From: Lanius collurio
Taxonomy: Eukaryota; Chordata; Aves; Passeriformes; Laniidae
Length of the DNA stretch: 64,000 nucleotides
NCBI GenBank assembly: GCA_020086605.1
Contig: JACBWW010000049.1
Coordinates: 2,797,456-2,861,455 of the forward strand
Direction: 5' to 3'
The notes beneath the pieces are model-generated. The model did not search any database. It was not told the DNA's origin and saw only the letters and a program-made list of their open reading frames with translations. Below are positions 45,404-58,424 of the stretch, piece by piece (positions within the stretch are counted from its first letter, which is position 1; each line of letters begins with the position of its first letter). The position numbers were made by a program, and so were the translations under genes.

Positions 45404-47616
45404 GAACAGCCTTTTTGGTTTCAGTGCAGCCACACAGTGTGCAGAAGCGTGTGAGCTGATCTCCCCAGCCCTGCGTGCTTGTGTGAAGCCTTAAGAGATT
45501 GAGTGAGCAGCTAAGTGTACCTTTCAGAGCACTTCTGTCTCACAACAAACTATAAGCGTTCAAAGATGTTTTCTTGTTTGATCTGTGATCTTCACGAGTT
45601 TTGCCCAAACCCTGTGGTAAAATCTGCTGAAGAAGTCTGTGAGCAATCCATAATGCAATTCCTTCCCTGGCTAGTATTGCATTCTGAGCAGTTTGTTTTC
45701 TTTACTTTCCAAGAGGTCTAATCCCTGGAGTGAGGTGATTATGCTGGAATCACTTTCTTTTTTTCTTTTTAAGAAAAAAAACAATCTATAGCTCACATGA
45801 TTTTATAGGAAATTTGGGAAATATCTGCTGAAATGACTTACAGGTCAGAAAAAAAATAGTATATGAATTTGTGCAGGATTCAACTGCTGGTTTTCATCTG
45901 TTTTCTACTGATAATTGAGATACCCTCTTGCAAAATCTAACATCTGTCTCAGGATCTGTTGGAGACCAGAAATTGAATTCTGGCTCTGCCTTGGTGTATG
46001 AAACTCTGCTCTGGCAGTGGTATCCCTCAGACTCACTGTGGAGTCCTGAGGAGTTTGGTGTAGATTTCAGGAGAATGAAAAGTGGTATCAGCCCCATTTT
46101 TCAGCATAGATCCCTTTCCAAAGCAGGTTAAGTCAAAGATCCAATGATGTTGCACGTCTCTGGTTCTGGGAGTGGTAAATTCGGCTCCCAAACCACACAA
46201 TGACTGAGGTGCTGGAGCTGGGAGGGAGGTCTTGGGCTGCCCTGAGGTGTCACAGCTCCAATAACAGAGCTCATGCTGGAAAATGCAGATCCTGTGAGTG
46301 AAAGAGCTGCCCTGGTGTGCAGATGCACCATTGCACCCTGCTGTGCTGGGGACTAGGCAGGGTTTGGCTATCATCTTCCCAAGCCTGCAAAAACATTTGT
46401 GAGGACAATATGTGTACTGTAACAGGGAGCAAGGGTTTGGAAAAGATAAAGTTTTGCATCCCAGTTATGCTTTAGGATAAGCCTGTGTTAGCATTTGTGT
46501 AAGCCAAATTACCTCTTCTCACCTAAATTGGTGGCAGTCATTTGAGAAGGAGAGTAGGCTGGGTGAGCTCAGTGAAGCTACTTTTTTCTCTTCCAGCATT
46601 TTTCTCTGACACGTTTCATTGCTCTAGCAGAAAAAAAAAAATCCCCAGACTTCACTCTTTTTTTTGGCTTTTACTGTAAAGGTATTTTAATTTTATCTTC
46701 ATCATGCTCCTGCACTAATGGGCTTTACACATTCCCAGCAAAGTCCTATGTGAAATTCTTAACCACAGAGATTACAGAAATTTACTGCTTCACTGGCGTG
46801 GTCAAGTTGCCACAAAATTGCATTTGTTAATGTAGCTGAGAAAACACATGGCACCTGCCATGTCTGAGCATAAGGATTTTAAATATGGCTTGGAAGAATT
46901 TTAGAATGCCTATAAAATGGGGCTTGGCTGTGTCAGTTTAGCTTTGGGAAGGAGACAGTGCTATAAAATACTCACCCATAACTGGACACAAGTGACAGCT
47001 TTACTTAACTAGTGTTCACAAATGAGCGAGCAATGAAAATGTTCTGCCTTTCTCACCCCAGAAGAATGACCATGGCAGATGTTAATACCATTGAGAATGG
47101 CTTTATTGTAGCTACAGGTGAGACAAATGCAGGATTTATTAGTCTGGGCATTGAGGGAAGGGGAGGAAGGGTGAAAGTCCAATGTTGTTCCAAAGAAATG
47201 CAATGTCCATTCTCAGACACATTGCATGGCACACACAGTGCACTAAAGCAGAGGCTGTTCTGTGTCCATGAATTCATGAGCATGCCTGCTTTTTTTGTTT
47301 GTTTTTAAGTACTCAATACCCAGAATCACAAGCTGAACATGATTCTGCTGTTTATTTCCCCATGTCCTATCCTGTACCCATTTAAGTTGATGGGAAATCT
47401 CTAACTTAATTGATAATACGATGTAATCAATGACTCAAAGTCTGGGAACTCAGTGACCTGTGAAAGTGTAAACAAGTGACAACGCTGTTTCTCTGATGAA
47501 AGTCCTGAGACAGGCTTGGCCCAGCATCTGCTGGATCCTTTCTGTTCATTTTAATGAGCTTACAAATGGTCCCTAACATAATGTGCATTCAATAGAAATC
47601 AGCATTGGTTTTTCAG
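45404..47616. other. Non-coding single-copy stretch
   Basis: Short open frames only (113 codons at most, 46033-46374 minus), none recognised. No repeats beyond A/T homopolymers near 45770 and 46630. Confidence 0.5.
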
Positions 47617-47682
47617 GCACTGATCCAGTAAAGCCCTTAATTATGTGCTTAAGATTATGGTATGGGAATAGTCCCATAGAAG
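47617..47682. repeat. Ancient amniote repeat, second copy
   Basis: 'cactgatccagtaaagcc' continues to 'cttaattatgtgcttaagat' and 'gggaatagtcccataga'. This is a decayed copy of the same '…gatccagcaaagc(a/c)cttaagca(t/c)gtgcttaa…agtcccattga…' repeat seen at 45290-45340, 2.3 kb away and in the opposite register. Confidence 0.55.
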
Positions 47683-49182
47683 CCTCTGCAACCACAGAAA
47701 TGTTGTAAGCTCAGCAAGTAAGAAAATGTTTTGTTGCTGGAGCATCATCACATTTTTTTCCAGTCAGTTGCCTCTGCCAAGAAAACTAACAGATACAGTT
47801 TCTAGAAATCCATGAGATGCCATAAATGCAGTGATATTCAGATTTGTACCAGTTTTTTTTTTTTAATCTGCTTTATATTTCTTTATGCCCAGATATAGCA
47901 AAACACTTTACTGCAGTTGTGACATGAATAGGAACACTTGCATCTTGAAACTCAAAGCTCCTTCCCTTTTTAGATTCAGGGTAGGCTCACACGTGCTGCT
48001 GCTGTCTGTTGTCAGTCTCATTTCTAGGTAAGATGATGTTTTTAAATTTATAAAAAAGTAAAGCTTCAGGATAAGTAGGAAAATATTCTTCTCTTTATTT
48101 AAAGTGAGTTCTGGTGGTTTACCCCAAACACTTTAACCAGGTGCTTTTTTTGGAAAAGCTGCTTAAATGTAGTTTGAGCTTTTGTGCCATGTGGAGCACA
48201 TATTGTTTAACTGCTTCATTTCAGCTCGTTCCACCTCACTAGAGGGGACTGCACTTCTGCATCCTCTTGTTTTCATGAAACCTCTTGATATTCACCAGGG
48301 TTTTTTCAGGTAATTCTGTTTACGGCAAACACAGCCTATGGTGTTTCCAAAAGTTTCCTGCTGTAAGAAGCATGAGGGCCAAATTGAAAATATTGGTTTG
48401 GGAGAATGTAATCTTTTCAGCACAGGCTCTGGTCACCGTGGATGTGTGCAGTTCAAGTGCCCAGTAGTAATGATGTCCAGGCATAGGGCCAAATGCTAAA
48501 ACTGCCCCCAGAGTGAATATACTCACACTCTGTGAGAGAAGCAGGAAAGTATTCTTGTTTTCTGGCCAACAACACAGCTTCCCAGGAGGATAACTTTTGC
48601 CAGGAGTATGAAAAAGCTGCATTGAGGCTATGCCTTGTGGCAACTGCTGCATCAAGGACTGCTAAGTAACTCATAAATAAGCAGTCCCTGCTGCCCCCCA
48701 ATTCCAGTATCCAGCTTCAGAAGATACTTATGTAGGTCCAAGTATAAAGGCTTGCACAGTGGTCTCAGTGGACTCTGAGAAGTGCCAAAGCAGAGGTGGC
48801 TACTTTCCATCTCCCACTCCTTCAACTGGCCATAATTTTTCTGGCAAGCACAAATATACAGAGCCTAGAAAGATTTGGCTTCTATTCTTCAGCTCATATT
48901 CATCACGTGGGTAGCTCCAGTGAAGTTATAAAGCCAGGAGCTCTTGTTATGGTAAGATAAAGACTCCACCACAGCTGAAATCTTTATTAGTAAATTAATT
49001 ATAAATAAACACAGGAAAAATAGGCACACTTTAATAAACCCAGCAGCTATCTTGGTTTGGGCACACAAGTGTATTTATACCCACAAATGAACCACATTAA
49101 AATGTAGGGTTTTTTACATTAGGGCTCATTTTCAGTTTTCTTGAGAACAACTTCAGTTCCACTCATATAAGCATGCCAGACA
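47683..49182. other. Non-coding single-copy stretch
   Basis: No exon or repeat is recognised with confidence. A T-rich run lies near 47851. Confidence 0.5.
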
Positions 49183-49236
49183 TTGTGCTGATATAAATCA
49201 GAGTGATCCCTTGAACTCTGCTGAGCATCTGCCCCA
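49183..49236. repeat. Ancient amniote repeat fragment
   Basis: 'attgtgctgatataaatcag' then 'ctctgctgagcatctgcccc' looks like a decayed 'gtgctgatttacaccagctgaggatctggcccc' relic, the same type as 2070-2140. Divergence is high, so confidence is limited. Confidence 0.4.
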
Positions 49237-51834
49237 GAGTGGCAAATAATAACCTCTAGAGCCCCACTAATCTTTAAGGATGATAGAAGTTACTGATCCA
49301 GCATGTACAACATTTTAAAACCACACAGCCCAAATAATTTCAGGCAGGAATTCCTACACTAGGGATAGCCATATTCTGTAAGGCTGTAATATAGGTTAAA
49401 TGCATTCTTTCAGCAAAGTAACCTATTTTGGCTTAAAAGGTAAAAAAACTTGCTTACAAGGATGCAATAGTTCAAAGTTTTGTGCAGACAGGTAGTAACA
49501 GATATAATAAGGAATATGAGCATTTAGACATCTATAGTGTTCTATGCTGTGCTTCTGTATCAGGCACTCCCCAGTTCTAACTGCTGACATCTAGTGATCC
49601 ACCTGCTGCTTCTTTGCAGCAGAATTGATAGTTCTGATTTCAAATAAGCCAATAAAGTGATTTTTCTGGAAGGCTATACTCTGTCCTGTTCTCCTTTTCT
49701 TCAGATATATTTTTCTTCCCTTTCAGGACATTTCCTAATTTGCTGCGCAGATACCTCCTTTTGTAAAAAGATAGAAATATCATCAACTGATGTGTTTGTC
49801 TAAGAAAAATCTCTATAATTTAGACAAGGATAATCAACTCCTACTGTATATGAAGACAATCTGAGCACCATAAACCAGAAAAACATTGTCATAGTTTAAT
49901 TTTCTTTACATTCTTCTCTCTCATCAGTATAAGAATATACTTTTTTATACATTTACGATGTAGTTACTTATGTTTGTTTGAATACCAGAGTGAGCAGACA
50001 GAAGCAGTTCTTTTCTCTGTTATTTCCCATCAGCTCCAGACCTCAAATTGTTAAAAACCTCTGGCAAGTCTTTCTCATGAAGTGTGATTCACAAATTGTA
50101 TGAGTTAGTCTTCAAAGGTTTTATTAAAATAAGAATGGAAGTCTATGACCCTTAATAGTGGTTTGTCTTATATAAATTTATTTCTCTGCTTAACTTCCAC
50201 AAAATACATTAGGACAGAATAAATGACATTGAAGCAGGACAGGAAACACTTCAAAAAGAACTAATTTTCACATGCTGAAAAACTAGTTTGGAGAACATCT
50301 TGAAAAATCCTCCATGCCTCCACTTCTCTCTGCAGCTTCATTCATTGTCTTAAAATTAATTTTCCAGAGTGAGGAAACTTTTTCTTAGGAAGGTGATAAA
50401 ACTGGGTTTGAAGGTCCTGGTGATGGTAGTGGTTCATGCTGCTGGTGGTGAATATGTTGTGGACAAGTCTCTAGGGTACTGTCAGCCTTGGGAATAAAAC
50501 AGCCAAGGACCACCCTGTAGCCCCACGTGCTGCTGAGCTGGTGCAGTTCCTGTCCATCCACACACACCCCCAGCCCCAGGCAGAACTGCCAGCATGCAGC
50601 CTGTCTGTGGTACCTGCTGTCCTCCAAAACCTGGGATATTTTGGAGAGTGTCATTTGGCACAACCCAAAGCTCTGCGAGGGACCAGGCCATCAACTAAAC
50701 ATCTATGGATGGTCAGGCAATGGTACTTGAGCCATGTCCCTGGTCTGGATCTTTATGTTAGTGTAGACATAGCTAGTAGAAACACAGATCAAAGGGAAAG
50801 TCCTCCCCAGAGTACTCACAGACTCTGATTTGAACATCACCCAGGTGCAGTTTCAGATATTACCAGCACTGTTAGAGGGGACCTGAAAAGAAGAGATGGG
50901 AAGGAATAATTGTTGGCAGATAATCTGTGTCTGTACAGATTAGGTAGGATGTTTTCAAACATAACAGTATGTCCTAACCTGTGTAATAAAAACTCACTCT
51001 GTTGATATCTCCAGAGAGTATCCCTGAACCAGGAAGTTTTGGAAGATGGGAAAGTACTATAAGCTTGGTTTACTCTTACAAACTGCTCTAGGCACCCACT
51101 AAGTTCCACTGGCGGACACAGGACAGTGACTTGGACAAACACCTCATCCAACCTGGTGCAGAATCCTCCTGCTACCTGAAAGAGTGTGGGCACAGGCAAG
51201 AATTATGCCTTCCTCAGAGGAAAGAAGGCTGACTGTTGGTACAGAGCTGTTGAGAATGGATAAGGGCTGCTGGAGTGGAGCTGGCTTTCAAACCAAGCAC
51301 ATCCATCCAAATAAACACTCCAGGTACTCATCAATATGCCATTGTCCAGGAACAGATTGGATCCTCAACAAGCATCCAAAGATATAAAAGTGTAAATATA
51401 TTGATGTTGTCATTTTGGAAAAGTCATCTGCATACATTTACCAGAGCAAGAGGGGGTGAGAGACTGGGGGTTGTGTTATTCTACTCACTTAAAATGTTAG
51501 TTCTGATAATTTTTCTAAATTAGTCTTGATATTTCACTGCTTCCTGTACTTCAAAAAATTATTGTTAACAAATAAACAGGTCTTTCTTAATTGTCTCTGA
51601 AACAATAATGGCAAAGGCTTTGTTGCATATGCAGGAACTCCAAATTAGGTGAAATTGCTTCTGGAATGGAGTAGTGAAATCATGCAGACACATTTACTGA
51701 TAATGATACTTCTTTTGGTGTGTGTTGTGCAAGTAGCTATGGCAGGATAGGTTCCAAACATGGTTTTATTTGAATGAAAAATACAGACCACCAGTAATTG
51801 TTATGCCAGGAGGAAATAAAAGCATAAAATATGC
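49237..51834. other. Non-coding single-copy stretch
   Basis: The 50380-50720 part is less AT-rich than its surroundings and has open frames of 67-95 codons on both strands, none recognisable. No transposon is recognised. Confidence 0.5.
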
Positions 51835-51959
51835 ATATGATATAATATGATATGATATATGATGTATGATGTATGATATATGAGATATGAGATATGAGAT
51901 ATGAGATATGAGATATGAGATATGATATGATATATGATATGATATGATATATGATATGG
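51835..51959. repeat. GATAT/GAGATAT-type simple-sequence array
   Basis: About 125 bp built from ATGAT, ATATGAT and GAGATAT words. At 51882-51923 the heptamer gagatat is repeated six times without error. The flanking parts are (gatat)-like with tgatgta variants. Minus-strand frames through the array encode His/Ile/Ser/Tyr-rich repeats and are artefacts. GATA words are very dense here simply because of the repeat unit. Confidence 0.97.
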
Positions 51960-54900
51960 TGCTGTGAAAATGCACATACAGGAGCACACCAATGTGGTTT
52001 CCTTCTGCAGGGTTTTGGCAGGCTTTCCAAACTGTCCACTTTAGAATTAGCAGGGTCAAAGGAGATGTCCCAAAATTTAGTATAATTTGGATTTTTCAGT
52101 ACCAGTCTCCTCTGGGGAGAGGCGAGTTCTCTTTTCACAGGATAAATAAGTCTTCTCAGAATATTTCCCCAGACAGATTCTCTTCTGCACATCTCCTTGC
52201 CAACTGGAACCTTTTGATCTCAACATCCTCAGTGCCAAATTCTTTAATGGTGTAAATGAGTGAAACTCCACCTTAGGCAGTGGAGCAGATCCCATTTGCA
52301 CCTGCAGAGAACTTGGCTTTGATTCTGTAGCCAAGGAGAGATTAAAACCATTGGTTCTAGTAGATTTGTTAGCCTGTAAAAACGCTCCTCATCGCCAGTT
52401 GCAGATAGCTCTGTTATCCAGTCCAAATGTGAGAAGGAAAAGCAGCAGAAAATGCTTTTGAGGGCGTGAATCCTGGAAAGGGAGGGTGATACCGTGGAGG
52501 GTTTAACAGGATTTTGTGATCTCTGTCATATGATGGAGGATACATCACCATCATTCTGATTCTGGTCTCTTCACTTGCTCCCTGTGCAGCTTTTTTCCAG
52601 ATCTCCTAATGTGAACCACTTATTCCAGATTGCTCTTTGAAGAAGTCATCCATTGGTACATCAGAGATTAAATGAGTCACTCATGATGGATTGTGGATCA
52701 TGGCTTTATGTACCACAGAAAATTATGCATTTTACACTACCTTGTAAAATAACCATTTATCTAAGTAAACATATTGACTTCTTTTGGGTTCATATGAAAA
52801 CTATCCTGGGCTGTGAATCTTAATTTAGCAAGCTCTTGACAGGCAGGAAAAAAGACAGCTAACAATGATGGAGAAGAATCAGTTACTTAAATGTCAATAG
52901 AGGGAGGTTTAAAAATGAGCTCTAAGTAACAGATCAATTTGTTCTCCAGTGTCCAGTCAGAGATACAGACTTGGCAACTTCTGCCACCTTTTCCACCCTC
53001 TCCAAAAAAAAAAGAACCTTTTGAATTTATGGCAGTTGGTGCAGGTGTGTGCTGCTATGATGTCAATTCCATCATGGCAACAGCACGTGCTGGACAAAGA
53101 AATGAGGCCAAATGGTTAGAACAAAGGGAAATGGCTGAGTATAATTTTCCAGAGATTCTACCTCTTTTGTTTCCACACCTACTGTAGGTACTAAAGCAAG
53201 GTATCTCTTTTCCAAGCACCACAGTTTGCACATCAGTAATAAGGAAATAATTCCTCTGATCCAGATTCTCCCCTGGGCCTTTCCATGTGGGTCACAGTAG
53301 CATTGGAACCTCTGACATTGGTAACATTGGATCAGCATAAATGTGCATTGATTCTTCTTCTGAGTTGAAGGAATCAGAAGGAATAAGAATTGTTAAAGAA
53401 AGCAGTTTAAGAATGGAGGTAAAATGGCCTCATCCCAGGTCCTTTGGGAAGATCTGTCTGTCTAGTGGAATAGGAATACAGGTCAGCACTTGCTCAGCTT
53501 TCAAAAAACAACAGGTTAAATTTTCAAACAAAAGGTTAAATTTTCTAGTATCTAACCATTTCTGCTTGTTATCTCAGATTGCATTTAATTGGTGCACCTG
53601 CCTGATTTTTGCCCTCTCCACATCCTTTTCCTGATAAGTATTTACACCCCTCTCACTCACAAAAGGGTCCAAGGTCCTGAGTGCATCGTTGACTTCAGCC
53701 AGCTTTGGCTCAGACCTGTAATCACTCCCAGCTTCTGACTTGCTGGCTCTAAGAATTTAGGATGAATCATCTCAGAGACAAAGCAGAATATCAGAACCAA
53801 GTATTATCTTATATATTCCTGCTTCCCCAAAGGTTTACTCTCAAAAAAAATCCATTGTCCTATACGTAATATAAAATAATTCACCGTGGAGCAAAACATT
53901 GTATCAGGATACAGATCTGGGCAGTGATTGAAATAATAACAGACTGTTTAATTGCTAAATTACAGTAGTGATATTATGAAATAACATATTATATCCGCAT
54001 TTATAATAAATTAATCCATCATGATTAAAGGTCTCTCAATGAATACCAAATGAATTAATACATGATTGGCCTTTATAAATATAAGCCTTTAAAATTATGC
54101 AGTTTTCTGCAAGCAGCTAGCAGCCTGCAGAATAAAGTGGCAATGAGAAAATCTGTCACAGGAAAACTTTCCTAAATTTCACGCAGAACACCTTTTCTTT
54201 CAGAACATTTTTGCATGGAACTCGTTACCAATTATGACAGATAGCTTTTTAACAGGAGAAAATATGCCCATAATCGCACAATGTTTGGGGGAGAGGGGAA
54301 AATTACCACAATATGACTAATTTTATGAAAGACATCTGTCATTTTCTACTGTTGTAATACAAGCTGTTTAGTAAGTAAATTTAATTAACCAGATTTCTCA
54401 TTTTAAAAAGAGGAAAAGAAGGCTTTTACAGCATGCCAGGAGCATATCCCTTGAATATAGTTTGTTTAATGCACCCAATTAGGACTGAATCATCAAATTT
54501 TCTGAACCTTAAATATCTCAAATTAATTTTTTCCACATTGTTTTCTATGTACCATTTTGCAGCCATTTTTGCTGTGTAGTGGATGTTCTTTATTGTTGAT
54601 ATTCCTTTTTTAGAGTTTCTGCCTGAAGACAGGGCTTCTTGGTGCTTGGTGTTACACATAAAGAAAGAAATTTCTACCTAAACAGGTCCCATTGAAAAAG
54701 AGTGGCATACAAAGAGGGAGAAGTGAGAAAGGCAGGGAGAGTAGGTATATCTGTCCCAGGTCATAAATAATTCAGTGAAACATCTGAGCCATGGTCTGGT
54801 GTCATCTCAAATACCAGACCACACTATGCTTTTGGCTTATAAAAGGGTATAATTGTAAGTCAATGGCAAGCTCCTGCTTGGGAGTGTGAAATTCCCTCTG

Positions 54901-55149
54901 TTACTCAAATAATTGCAGACCTGAAAGGCTACTCCTTTTTTTTAAAGAGACTATGGATCATTTTTGCAAAGTATCAATTGCAGATCCTCTAGCAACTTAC
55001 AGCATAAAGAAAGAAGTTCTATAAAGGTTTGGGGTTTTTTTTTAGCAATATGTGGAAGTTTACGTTATAACACTGTTCCCCATGAAGAGCTGCCAGCATT
55101 TATGCAGAGATTTCCAATGGCCAGAAAAAAAAAACAAGTCAAATTTTGT
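51960..55149. other. Non-coding single-copy stretch, possibly containing conserved element
   Basis: No transposon or exon is recognised. 54000-54280 is an AT-rich segment with several homeodomain-type TAAT/ATTA words and a 'ttatgacagat' TALE-like word, the sort of composition seen in developmental enhancers. Conservation cannot be assessed here. Small direct repeats 'aggttaaattttc' occur at about 53513 and 53531. Confidence 0.45.
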
Positions 55150-55200
55150 TTTATTGATGTCAGTGGCAATCTGGAGTAGTTTCACTGACTGCATTTTAAG
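55150..55200. repeat. Possible ancient amniote repeat fragment
   Basis: 'tattgatgtcagtggcaatc' followed by 'tggagtagtttcactgac' resembles a decayed '…cattgacttcagtggaaatctggagtaactccactgac…' palindromic relic. The match is by eye and weak. Confidence 0.3.
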
Positions 55201-57211
55201 CTACTTAAGATTAAAACCTGACTAGAAATCTCAAATCAACTTCAGTTAAAAAAAATATTCAAATAATACTAAATTAACTGATTGCAACTTAATATAATGT
55301 GTTTTCCGTTTGCTTAAACTATTTTTAAGAATACTTAGTTTAGTAGAAGCTCACCTCCTAAACAAAACCACTTGGTGAATTCCTGATGTTAGTGCACCTT
55401 CTGAATTCTCTTCCTAAATACAGCACTATCCAAAATTTAATATGTTCTCCTTTCTTACACATGGAAAAACTTCATCCCTGTTATGAAAAAAAAAGCAATC
55501 AATGCAAAAAATACCTACTGCCTGGGAGTGTGTTAATCTGTACAGAATTTCATTGAAGAATGAAACTGTCTCCTTTTCTTCTTTTCTTTTTTTTTTTTTT
55601 TTAATTTGATTTCATGTAGAAACATTTACATAGGTTATGTATGGAGAGCACAGCATTATATCTGGCAAGTTTTTGTTACCCTAACAGATTTAGGAAGTTA
55701 ATTGTACATAATATATGTCTGGTATTTAGAGAGCATCATTCACTTAATAGCATGAATAGAGTTAGTAAATGTGGGGAATAAGTCAGTCCAGCAGATAATA
55801 GATTGCTTACTGGGGTGGAATAATCATGCAGAGAAGCGGATAGGGAAAACTGAAGGACTTTGGTTATCCTCATGTACATGCACACATTGTAAATATGCCA
55901 GAATATCTGCAAGCTTAAACACTGCATCCAGTCCTTCAGGCCAGAGTTTTCCTCCAGCTTGAAGGATGAGTTGATAACTCCAGTAAGTGGGGAAAGGTGA
56001 TAAAGTTGGTAGAAAAGTACCAGGGTCTGAGAGTTGAAATGTGAATTTAAACATCTCTTTCTTTCCTTTTTTTTTTTTTTTTTTTTTTTTGGTCACATAC
56101 TGACTCTGCCCCATTTATCAAGGCTATATTCAGGCAACATGAATATAGTGCCCATGTCTGGTCGAGGAGAAAGTTGGTTTTAATGATACCCCATGTAGGG
56201 GCTTGTTATAGCAACCAGACAAAAATATAGATCCAAAGACCTGTTTATAACCCAGGCCACTTGAATATGGCTTTTAGATTCTCTTTGCTTTAATTGCCTT
56301 TCTAAATGTCTAGGACAGATTAGAGCAAACACAGCTTAGTATTAGAGGACATATGGTTATCTATATTCATATCGGTGCCATACAGAGAGAAGAAATATAT
56401 GGTTCAGCATGTGAAGCAAGCAGACATGAAACAAACCCACCCCCGAGGGGTCAGCAGCAGAAAAGGTGTTAGAAGCTCAAGGGAATTTTATCTGAGCACA
56501 GGCAGCACGATCAAGCATTGAGACAGAACAGCTTTTAAGTGAACACAGACAATCCTGCAATTAATGGAGACATATCTACTCAGTATTACAGCACAGCCAA
56601 CCTGCATCCTTGGCTTATTAATTTCTCCCACTAGTACAAGTAGGTTGACGTCTTCTAAATTAAAAACAGTTCCGCCTTAGGAAGAATTGCCAAAGAATTT
56701 GTACATTAGAAGTCTCAGGAGATGGAACTCTTGCATGCCGCCTTCGCTGGGGAAGAGTACAAGCTTATCCTTCAGGAAGTGTCATCTGCCAGTTATGACA
56801 GCTACACATTTGTATTCATCTATGAATTCACCATTTACAACTGTGGCTATTTAACACAACAATTCCCTGGAAAATCTTTGGACTCTGTGTTTGCATAATA
56901 AGAAAAAACTTTCAAGAACAGCTCATCTCCTTCCCCCTTTTCCACTATTCCTGTTTTGTACCCAATGCATTTTACACAAGAATAATTTAGGACAGCATTT
57001 GGAAGGGTTGTTCTGGTCTCTGTGCACGTAGGAGGCTTGTGAATCTCTTGCAATCTTGCTACAGGGGACAACATTTCTAACAGGGTGTATTCAGGAGAGT
57101 TGATTTTGTTATTATGTGGAGTGAAAGTGTAGTCTGTCACCTGGGCAGATACGACTGTTAACTGGAGCAGGGCTCCAGGTACTGAAGCTCTGTTTCTGAT
57201 TCAGCTAGAGA
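55201..57211. other. Non-coding stretch with long poly-T runs
   Basis: T runs at 55587-55602 (16) and 56067-56090 (24). The 24-T run has no retrogene or SINE body that I can recognise next to it. Open frames are under 100 codons and unrecognised. Confidence 0.5.
56067..56090. repeat. 24-T homopolymer
   Basis: The longest homopolymer in the window. It could be the antisense poly(A) of a retroposed copy, but no recognisable body or target-site duplication flanks it. It is also a likely site of length error or polymorphism. Confidence 0.95.
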
Positions 57212-57337
57212 TGTTCTGAGTGACCCTAAATAAATCACTTCATCTAGCTGGTTCTTTATCTTTGTACAACATCAAAATGCAGCTATGATTTCTGCTTCTC
57301 CCAGGCACGCTGTGGGAATGCAGTGATGAGGTGTTTA
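57212..57337 (+). repeat. MIR-like ancient SINE, sense
   Basis: 'tgagtgaccctaaataaatc', 'acttcatctagctgg', 'ttctttatctttgtac' and then 'cccaggcacgctgtgggaat' follow the MIR core and 3' half: gtgacc…gg(c)aaatcacttaacctct…gt…tttcctcatctgtaaaa…cagggttgttgtgaggat. The B-box head is not preserved. It is one of the clearer MIR-like relics here. Confidence 0.6.
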
Positions 57338-58301
57338 GTGAGCTGTGGCAGCTCTCCTCTGTATTTGGGCTATAATTGCAATGCTGCCTGAAGTTGAAGC
57401 ACCAGAGTCCACCTGGGCTGACAGCTCTTCTGCTTATGGGATCTTTCCCTTTGACAGCTGAGGTGGTGGTGGCCATCTGTGACATTAACTCATGGACTTT
57501 TTTAGAGCAAGCGATTGAGAATGAAAGAACAGTGTGTCTATCCCTCCCAAGAGAAAAAGGAGACAACAAAGTACAAAACTTTCCAGTGAGAGAGACGCAA
57601 AAACCAGACTCTTATTAATTTTGCACAATTTCAGTTGATTTCCATACTATATTTAAATATTTGTACTATCAGATCAAGATTTGATCCAAAAAAGGTATTT
57701 CCATGAATTTAAATTGTCTTCCTTGGTCCCTTTGTTCATTAGTGGTGGTGAGGCATTGCCAGAGAAGAGGATATCCATTTGGAGAGGTGTAGGTATTATT
57801 TAAGTAAAGTATTGACCTCTAGGAGGTACAGGGAAGCAAATGAAAGAGAGTTGTTGGTGGACTTATGTCTCAGAGAAGGTGAAGCAACATGCTGCTTCGT
57901 GCATATGTAATAATGGGAGATTTATGAGGAGGGGAGCAGGTTATAAGAATAGACCACATTAATCTTCTGCTTCAAACTCTTCTCATTAATCTCCCAATAA
58001 CAAACTGAAATGGTCAAAAAAGTAGACTATTCCTTTAGGCTGGTTTTGCCATGATTTTACAAAGTCCTTAAAGAGATTCCCAGCAAAGAGATTCTGTTTC
58101 TCTCATCTTCCCATAGGATTCTCTAGGGGATGCAGAAAAATCCTATCCAAGATATAGGTTGACAAAAGCATGTCTCATCACCATGATTTCTTTTCACTTC
58201 TAGCTGTAAGTCAGTGTCCATTCCTCATGACTCCCACCTTGCTTTCCTCTTTCCCTTCTCCATTGCTAATGAGATAGAAGAATATCTTGTGACTGCTATC
58301 T

Positions 58302-58346
58302 GCTAATTAGCCTGAGCCTGAGCTCCACGAGGAGATAAATTTGCAT
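58302..58346. promoter_or_regulatory. Homeodomain palindrome plus POU octamer
   Basis: The perfect 10-bp palindrome gctaattagc (58302-58311) contains two overlapping TAAT/ATTA sites. The octamer ATTTGCAT follows at 58339-58346. The combination is typical of developmental enhancers bound by paired-type homeodomain and POU factors. A functional claim would be inference. Confidence 0.35.
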
Positions 58347-58400
58347 TCAGAATATTCAAATAAAGCCAGATACCTGAATAAGCATGAACAGCAAAAGTAA

Positions 58401-58424
58401 AAACAAACAAACAAACAAACAAAC
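58401..58424. repeat. (AAAC)6 microsatellite
   Basis: Six uninterrupted AAAC units. Probably length-polymorphic. Confidence 0.97.

Noticed and set aside
51737..52192. Minus-strand frames rich in Ile-Ser-Tyr-His repeats
   Set aside because: They translate the GATAT/GAGATAT simple repeat in three frames; typical low-complexity artefact.
56067..56090. Poly-T as antisense tail of a processed pseudogene
   Set aside because: No recognisable coding similarity in any frame on either side and no flanking direct repeats found by eye.
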